Assembly (NCBI GenBank): GCA_944380315.1
Contig: CALWHG010000015.1
Span: 1 to 39,720 of the forward strand
Direction: 5' to 3'
DNA from: an uncultured Lachnospiraceae bacterium
GTDB lineage: Bacteria > Bacillota > Clostridia > Lachnospirales > Lachnospiraceae
DNA length: 39,720 bases
The notes beneath the pieces were generated by a model. That model saw only the letters and a program-made list of their open reading frames with translations, did no database searches and was not told the DNA's origin. Shown here piece by piece: positions 35,123 to 39,720 of this stretch (position 1 is its first letter; every line of letters starts with the position of its first letter). The position numbers and the translations under genes are program-made.

Positions 35123-35233
35123 TTAAGCACATAAAGGCTTATCTTCTGAGACATAATCATGAATCATATCTGAGTATCGCATCTAAGGCCCTAAGACCAG
35201 AGGACTTACAGTTAGTCAAAGGGCTGTCCTTGA

Positions 35234-35247
35234 GACCGGTTCCGGTC
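35234..35247. repeat. Palindrome in the leader of the Rpn-type gene
   Basis: GACCGG-TT-CCGGTC, a perfect 6-bp inverted repeat with a 2-nt spacer, about 60 nt before the start codon. The rest of 35048-35309 holds an open frame of 68 codons without a ribosome-binding site or recognisable protein features. Confidence 0.5.
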
Positions 35248-35309
35248 AGAGATCCCGATAGCATTCATATCTGTAGCGGAAGAGACAATTAAAGTATGAG
35301 AAAGGAGCT

Positions 35310-36155
35310 ATGGGTATGACAAATGCGGTAGGGTCAGAAGCCAGGGAAGCAAGGTACAGGGACATAATAAGTAAGCTGACACTTATGAGTGATACCCTCA
35401 TGAGGAACGTCTTTAAGGATAAGGAGTGTACGGAGCATCTGCTAAGGATCATCCTGGGAGACCCCGGGATAGAGGTGCTGGAGCAGACGCTTCAGAAGGA
35501 CTATAAGAACCTCTGGGGAAGGTCGGCAGTCCTTGACTGCGTAGCGAGAGACCAAAGCGGCCGTATCTTCGATGTGGAGATACAGCAGGAGGGAGAAGGA
35601 GCCACCCCAAGGAGAGCGAGATACTACAGTGGCTTGATGGACATGAACCTCCTTAAGACAGGAGAGGACTTTGAGAGACTGCCGGAAACTTATGTGATAT
35701 TCATAACGGGAGATGATGTGCTGGGACATGGGGAGCCCATATATCACATAGAGAAAGAGATAAAGGAAGTAAGGCAGAGCTTTGGAGATGGAGCGAGGAT
35801 CATCTATGCAGATGCAAGTCGGAGAGATGAGACGGAGCTTGGGAGGCTGATGCATGACCTTAACTGCCGGGAGTCGAAGGAGATGCACAGTCCTATACTG
35901 GCAGAAGGGATAAGAAGGTATAAAGAGACGGAGGAAGGAGTTGAGCATATGTGCAAGGAACTTAGGGAATTATATGATGAGGGGATAGCCGAAGGCAGAG
36001 CGGAAGGTATAGCCCAGGGAAAGGCTGAGGGCAAGGTCGAGACAGCCATAAGCCTGGCCGAGCGTAAGATGCCTATCTCTGACATCGCAGATATCCTTAA
36101 GGTGAGCAAGGAGCAGGTAGAGACCTGGCTGGGGTTAAAAAAAGCTGTACTTTAA
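35310..36155 (+). CDS. Rpn/PD-(D/E)XK nuclease family protein (TIGR01784)
   Basis: A 281-residue protein of the PD-(D/E)XK transposase-like/Rpn recombination-promoting nuclease family. The family start (LMSDTLMRNVFKD) is seen at 25-37. The nuclease core is Asp76 in VLDCVARD and FDVEIQQEG (87-95) with Glu90 and Gln92. The YYSGLMDMNLLKTGEDF segment is also characteristic. The C-terminus has AEG/QGKAEG repeats (about 229-244), followed by a helix-turn-helix-like end (MPISDIADILKVSKEQVETW). The start has AAAGGAGCT before ATG. Such genes are often present in many copies per genome and may cut DNA; the biological role is not settled. Confidence 0.9.
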   Translation: MGMTNAVGSEAREARYRDIISKLTLMSDTLMRNVFKDKECTEHLLRIILGDPGIEVLEQTLQKDYKNLWGRSAVLDCVARDQSGRIFDVEIQQEGEGATPRRARYYSGLMDMNLLKTGEDFERLPETYVIFITGDDVLGHGEPIYHIEKEIKEVRQSFGDGARIIYADASRRDETELGRLMHDLNCRESKEMHSPILAEGIRRYKETEEGVEHMCKELRELYDEGIAEGRAEGIAQGKAEGKVETAISLAERKMPISDIADILKVSKEQVETWLGLKKAVL

Positions 36156-36178
36156 TACTGGTATTTATGTAAAAGCAT

Positions 36179-36221
36179 AAGGCCCGTAAGAGCATGACCA
36201 TCATGCCTTTACGGGCCTTTT
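36179..36221 (+). terminator. Strong Rho-independent terminator after the Rpn-type gene
   Basis: AAGGCCCGTAA / TTACGGGCCTT (11 bp), a 2x2 internal loop, then GCATGA / TCATGC (6 bp) with a CCA loop, ending in TTTT. Confidence 0.9.
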
Positions 36222-36333
36222 CCGGATATAAGGCTCCGGAACCCTGCCAAGGAGCGAAGAGTATGTGGGATAGTTATCGCGGCCGCTCCCTGGCTTTATC
36301 AGAATTGTAGGAAAGTTATCGAGTGCATCATCT

Positions 36334-36378
36334 GGACTGATCAAGTATTGATCCGAAGAAATTGATTCAGTCCTTTTT
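36334..36378 (+). terminator. Second plus-strand terminator overlapping the 3' end of the wall-binding gene
   Basis: GGACTGATCAA (36334-36344) pairs with TTGATTCAGTCC (36362-36373), with a one-base bulge, followed by TTTTT (36374-36378). The right arm and T-run lie inside the last codons and stop of the converging gene. Confidence 0.55.
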
Positions 36379-37800
36379 ATACCTGTCTTCACCCTGATAA
36401 GTGACTATGCCATTTTTATCGGTGCAGTAATAGTATCCATCGCCGTCCTTTATATTGGTACGGTTCTTCATGATCTTTCCGGAAGAGCTTATGAGGTAGG
36501 ACTCACCGTCATATTCATATATCTCATAGCGCATATCCGGATCGGCCTCCATACGTCTGCCGTTTACATAGATCGCATCGCCGTCTATGCCGTTTACTCC
36601 CGAACCTCTGAGCTTTCCGGACTTTTCAAACTTGTATGTAAGTCTTTCTCCGTCCAGAAGGATGGTGCAGGTGCCTGTCTTCATGGCGCCTTCCTTGGGG
36701 GAATCTCCAAAGTAATACACCAGTGCTTCACCAGGATCTTCAGGGAGCTCATCTATGGTCTCTATGAGGTGACCGTCTATGATGGTCTCTCCATCTTCAT
36801 CCATCTCAAGGATGTAAAGTCCATGGAGCATCTTTCCATAGCCATCAAAGGCATAGCGTATACCGCTGATGTTTTTGATCTGAGAAGTGGCGGTCACACC
36901 CTTCTTGTCTGCGTAGTACCAGTATTCCTCACCAAGGTCTGCTCCCTCAGGATCCTTCTCAGGGTCGGGCATAGCCTTGAACCAGCCTGTGCGGAGCCAG
37001 CACTGCATCTCCTCGCTGTAATAGGAAGCGCTGCTTGAGGATGCATCCTGATACCAGTCATAGTTTGCAACTCCATATTCATTGAAACGATACTTCCTGC
37101 CATTTATGGTCTTGTTGACCTTGTCGGTCACCTTTTTGCCTGAACCGTCAAAGAAGAACCAGTAGCCGTCACCGTCTCTTTCTTCATTGTCCTGATCCTC
37201 TGCGTAGATGTATGCCCAGCTGTTTATGACCAGTCTGCCTCCGTTGTTGGGGTCTGCATAATAGGTGCCCTCTCTCCAGGCGTCATCACCGCTCAGCATC
37301 TGTCCATCCTCGCTTATCCATCCGGAAAGCATGTGGCCCATCTCATCGAAGATGAATTTTGCGTTGCCTGCCTTGGTGGGGACAGTGGCCACCTTGGTAC
37401 GGTCACTGGTCTGCCTTATGGCCCTGCCGTTTGAACCAAGGTAGTACCACCAGGTATCGGGCTCATCATAGGAGTACTTATCGGTGTTTTCCACCTCGCG
37501 CCACTCATTTGATACCATTGCTCCTGCAGAATTTACATAGTAGAAGTTCTGTCCCTCCTCGACTATGGTGCTGTAAAGCATGTCTCCTGATGAATCCAGA
37601 TAGAAATAATTGTCTCCGGAGCGTTTGAAGCAGTCGGTGGCATAGCTTCCGTCATAGTTGATATAGTGCCAGTTGCCTGATTCCATGCTCCAGCCTGCCG
37701 CCAGTGCGGTGCCGCTCATGGCAAGCATTGCAAGGGCCGTAAATGCCGGGACGCATATGCCCCTCTTTCCATATTCGTTTTTATATCTTTTTTTCAACAT
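36367..37800 (-). CDS. Secreted protein with choline-binding-type cell wall repeats
   Basis: A 477-residue exported protein. A Lys/Arg-rich N-terminus, a hydrophobic core (VPAFTALAMLAMSG) and an ALA-A cleavage site form a signal peptide. The mature part is built of degenerate aromatic-Gly repeats of about 20 residues of the CW_binding_1 (choline-binding) type, e.g. GNWHYINYDGSYA, NYFYLDSSGDM, NFYYVNSAGAMV, TWWYYLGSNGRA and YWFFFDGSGKKV. They are spread across almost the whole length; I see no catalytic domain. It is probably a surface protein held on teichoic acids or wall glycans. ATG 37800 is preferred because GAGGTG lies 6 nt upstream; ATG 37809 is too close to it. Confidence 0.85.
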   Translation of the reverse strand: MLKKRYKNEYGKRGICVPAFTALAMLAMSGTALAAGWSMESGNWHYINYDGSYATDCFKRSGDNYFYLDSSGDMLYSTIVEEGQNFYYVNSAGAMVSNEWREVENTDKYSYDEPDTWWYYLGSNGRAIRQTSDRTKVATVPTKAGNAKFIFDEMGHMLSGWISEDGQMLSGDDAWREGTYYADPNNGGRLVINSWAYIYAEDQDNEERDGDGYWFFFDGSGKKVTDKVNKTINGRKYRFNEYGVANYDWYQDASSSSASYYSEEMQCWLRTGWFKAMPDPEKDPEGADLGEEYWYYADKKGVTATSQIKNISGIRYAFDGYGKMLHGLYILEMDEDGETIIDGHLIETIDELPEDPGEALVYYFGDSPKEGAMKTGTCTILLDGERLTYKFEKSGKLRGSGVNGIDGDAIYVNGRRMEADPDMRYEIYEYDGESYLISSSGKIMKNRTNIKDGDGYYYCTDKNGIVTYQGEDRYKKD

Positions 37801-37826
37801 ATCATTCACCTCAGCCTTTTATGTCC

Positions 37827-37885
37827 GGATCGATCCTTCAGACAGCCAGAGCATAAAGCATGGAGCAGCTCCAAGGTCAATGACC
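37827..37885 (-). promoter_or_regulatory. Promoter region with three palindromes upstream of the wall-binding gene
   Basis: On the minus strand TTGACC (37880-37875) and TATGCT (37855-37850) form a weak promoter with a 19-bp spacer. Three perfect palindromes lie in the same stretch: GGATCGATCC (37827-37836), TGGAGC-A-GCTCCA (37861-37873) and GGTCA-A-TGACC (37875-37885). They may be operators. Confidence 0.4.
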
Positions 37886-37962
37886 CTTTTTCAGGTTTAA
37901 GCATTTTGTAAAACTTGCGTTATTTTCCTTAAATGAAATTAACAACGATCAGTTTTTGGATA

Positions 37963-37990
37963 TTGACATATCCCCCTTTCGGAATATAAT
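37963..37990 (+). promoter_or_regulatory. Near-consensus sigma-A promoter
   Basis: TTGACA (37963-37968), a 16-bp spacer and TATAAT (37985-37990), 30 bp before the ATG at 38021. This is the best promoter in the window. Confidence 0.8.
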
Positions 37991-38020
37991 AAGGAAAACC
38001 ATATAAGGAGGTGCAGCATC

Positions 38021-38569
38021 ATGTCAGCATTAAATGATTTTATAAGCCTGCTTGAGGGACATTTTGACAACAGGGAACAGTTTGAGGATATGAAGGCAAA
38101 GGGAGTGGATTTTCCTTATGCCAGACACGTAAATACAGTATGCAACAGCAAGATAGACGGTCTTCCGGAGGGCTTCAAGGGCGTATTCCTTCTGGAGGAG
38201 AGCTACTATACCCAGCATGACAGGACACATGCCTCTCCCCATCTTTTCCTTTTTACGGAGGAAGAGGAGGGCATGAAGCTCAGCTCCTATGAGATGCCGG
38301 AGGGCTATACGAACGACAGCTTTACAGCAGAGAAGCTGGGCAGATTGGATTACGGAAGCCTTGTGCCTTCAGCCAAATTTACTCCCGCCATATACAAACT
38401 TAAAGATGGAGTCTGGGAGGGAGGCAGTGTGAGCATGTTTTCTCCTGTGCTCAGGTTTACACTGTTTGAAAGATTTTCAGAGGACAGGCTTGAGGTCTCG
38501 GAGACTATGGAGGTAAATGGCAAAAGGACCTTCGGATATGACGATCCCATCATCTACAAAAGAGCGTGA
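38021..38569 (+). CDS. CpeT/CpcT-like small protein
   Basis: A 182-residue soluble protein without signal peptide or membrane helix. The start resembles the CpeT/CpcT (DUF1001) family: a short helix, then LLEGHFDNREQFEDM. It continues with a strand-rich body (GVFLLEESYYTQ, HLFLFTEEEEG, GGSVSMFSPVLRFTLFERF) in keeping with a beta-barrel. In cyanobacteria this family attaches bilins to phycobiliproteins; here no photosynthesis genes exist and the role is unknown. AAGGAGGTG precedes ATG and a near-consensus promoter drives it, so it is probably well expressed. A hydroxyacid dehydrogenase gene follows after 49 nt, probably in the same transcript. The family call is tentative. Confidence 0.75.
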   Translation: MSALNDFISLLEGHFDNREQFEDMKAKGVDFPYARHVNTVCNSKIDGLPEGFKGVFLLEESYYTQHDRTHASPHLFLFTEEEEGMKLSSYEMPEGYTNDSFTAEKLGRLDYGSLVPSAKFTPAIYKLKDGVWEGGSVSMFSPVLRFTLFERFSEDRLEVSETMEVNGKRTFGYDDPIIYKRA

Positions 38570-38618
38570 ACTTCTGGCATAATGGAACGAGCATAAACAA
38601 AAAAGGAGCAGAGACATC

Positions 38619-39572
38619 ATGAAGATAGTCATCATGGAACCCCTAAGTGTAAGCGAAGCATATATCAGAAAGCAGTTTGAGCCTGTGACCGCGCTTGGCC
38701 ATGAGCTTATATGCTACGATACAAAGACCACGGATAAGGCAGAGCAGAAGGAGCGGGCTAAGGATGCGGACATACTCGTCATAGCAAATACTCCTCTTTC
38801 CGGTGAGGTCATAGAGGCATGCCAGAGCCTTAAGTATCTGGCCGTGGCATTTACAGGGGTGGATCATGTGGATCTTGATGCATGCAGGAGAAAGGGCGTG
38901 GCCGTAAGCAACGCTGCTGGATACTCTACAAACGGAGTGACGGAGCTGGTATTTGGACTTGCTATAGGCCTTTACCGCTACATGATCACCTGCGATGAGC
39001 GCAGCAGATCAGGCGGCACCAAGGATGGCCTCCAGGGCAGAGAGCTTTATGGAAGGACCTTTGGTGTGGTAGGCACAGGTGCCATAGGAAAGAGGGTGGC
39101 CATGATAGCCAGGGCCTTTGGCTGTGAGGTCATAGCCTATAACCGCAGCAGGAAGCCCGAGCTTGAGGAGCTGGGTGTCAGATACGTGGAGCTTCCGGAG
39201 CTCATGAGGGAGAGCGACATAGTATCGGTACATGTGCCTTCAAATGCAGATACCAGGAAGCTCATAAGCGCCGACATGATAGGCCTCATGAAGAAGACGG
39301 CCATACTCATAAACACAGCCAGGGGTCCTGTGGTGGACAATGATGCACTGGCGGATGCTCTCATGGAGGGCCGCATAGCCGGAGCAGGCATAGACGTGTT
39401 TGACATGGAGCCTCCGATACCCTCGGATTACAAGCTCCTTAAGGTTCCCAACACCATACTTACGCCTCATGTGGCTTTTGCCACTGACGAGGCCATGGAG
39501 ATAAGGGCCCAGATCACAGCAGACAATGTGCTGCACTGGCTGAAGGCTGATCAGATAAACAAGGTGCTCTGA
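38619..39572 (+). CDS. D-2-hydroxyacid dehydrogenase
   Basis: A 317-residue NAD(P)-dependent enzyme of the D-isomer-specific 2-hydroxyacid dehydrogenase family, interconverting 2-oxoacids and D-2-hydroxyacids. The Rossmann motif is GTGAIG (152-157). Catalytic Arg235 is in NTARGPVVD, Glu264 in VFDMEPP and His284 in LTPHVAFAT; all three are present. The segment after the cofactor strand reads AYNRSRKP rather than ending in an acidic residue, which may mean a preference for NADP; this is inference. AAAGGAG lies about 12 nt before ATG. The substrate (glycerate, glyoxylate, lactate or phosphoglycerate-like) cannot be fixed. Confidence 0.92.
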   Translation: MKIVIMEPLSVSEAYIRKQFEPVTALGHELICYDTKTTDKAEQKERAKDADILVIANTPLSGEVIEACQSLKYLAVAFTGVDHVDLDACRRKGVAVSNAAGYSTNGVTELVFGLAIGLYRYMITCDERSRSGGTKDGLQGRELYGRTFGVVGTGAIGKRVAMIARAFGCEVIAYNRSRKPELEELGVRYVELPELMRESDIVSVHVPSNADTRKLISADMIGLMKKTAILINTARGPVVDNDALADALMEGRIAGAGIDVFDMEPPIPSDYKLLKVPNTILTPHVAFATDEAMEIRAQITADNVLHWLKADQINKVL

Positions 39573-39620
39573 GACTGTACATGGAAGATCGATAGAAAAT
39601 AAAATGACAGGATAAAGTAA

Positions 39621-39645
39621 AGGCTCTGAGGTGATCTCAGAGCCT
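39621..39645. terminator. Perfect 10-bp hairpin downstream of the dehydrogenase
   Basis: AGGCTCTGAG / CTCAGAGCCT with a 5-nt loop. The T-rich side faces the minus strand (TTTACTTTATCC), so it may stop transcripts coming from the right as much as from the left. Confidence 0.5.
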
Positions 39646-39659
39646 CAGACTGAAGACAA

Positions 39660-39691
39660 ACCGGGTTTAGGAAAGAGCTCCTAAGCCCGGT
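39660..39691. terminator. 13-bp hairpin near the window end
   Basis: ACCGGGTTTAGGA / TCCTAAGCCCGGT (one wobble pair) with a 6-nt loop; followed by TATCTTTAT on the plus strand and TTTGTCTTC on the minus strand. A bidirectional terminator is plausible. Confidence 0.55.
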
Positions 39692-39720
39692 ATCTTTATG
39701 TATGTGAATGTTTCAGATAT

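Noticed and set aside
35086-35292. 68-codon frame upstream of the Rpn-type gene
   Set aside because: It begins within the likely promoter, has no ribosome-binding site, and the peptide shows no domain or membrane pattern.
1-39720. CRISPR array, rRNA, tRNA, intact insertion sequence
   Set aside because: No regularly spaced repeats, no recognisable RNA genes and no complete transposase with terminal repeats were seen by eye.

Overview
The window looks like chromosome of an anaerobic low-to-mid-GC Firmicute of the class Clostridia, probably Lachnospiraceae-like. The support is a clostridial MobA/MobL relaxase and a DUF4368 recombinase remnant, strong AGGAGG ribosome-binding sites throughout, choline-binding-type cell wall repeats, a PD-(D/E)XK 'Rpn' nuclease, citrate lyase maturation genes, and many c-di-GMP genes. 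Most genes use ATA (Ile) and AGG/AGA (Arg) heavily. The species cannot be named from the sequence alone.

Layout. 1-767 is a scar of a mobile element: the N-terminal half of a relaxase runs out of frame into the C-terminal tail of a large serine recombinase. 960-2003 is an aldo/keto reductase with ATC-rich codons unlike the genes after it. 2168-6111 is a tight operon of an SLC13-type anion permease, an HSL-type esterase and an IlvD/Edd-family dehydratase, ended by a terminator and met head-on by a LysR regulator (6178-7101). An MscS channel (7181-8059) converges on citXG-citC (10492-8053), which are maturation genes for citrate lyase without the lyase subunits.

10674-22478 is a 12-kb signalling block. 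On the + strand lie a 1367-residue GGDEF/PAS/GAF/EAL protein, a CheB-CheR-PAS fusion and an NTF2-like/PAS/GGDEF protein. Converging on them from the - strand are a REC-HD-GYP phosphodiesterase, an Hpt protein and a hybrid histidine kinase. Together they could make, break and sense c-di-GMP, with a complete His-Asp-His-Asp phosphorelay and a protein-methylation module.

22781-28286 is a complete peptide-type (Dpp/Opp) ABC importer, followed by an acyltransferase-3 membrane protein (28305-29465) and a terminator. A degraded membrane-protein tail precedes a metal-dependent amidohydrolase (29897-31072). 31209-35047 is a tightly overlapping operon: an acyltransferase-3 protein, a stand-alone protein of the archaeal ornithine cyclodeaminase/AgrE C-terminal family, a DUF368 (PopT-type) undecaprenyl-phosphate translocase and a MerR regulator. 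The right end holds an Rpn-type nuclease, a secreted choline-binding-repeat protein (minus strand), a CpeT/CpcT-like small protein and a D-2-hydroxyacid dehydrogenase.

No rRNA, tRNA, CRISPR array or intact insertion sequence was seen. All functional calls come from reading motifs by eye; no database search was run.
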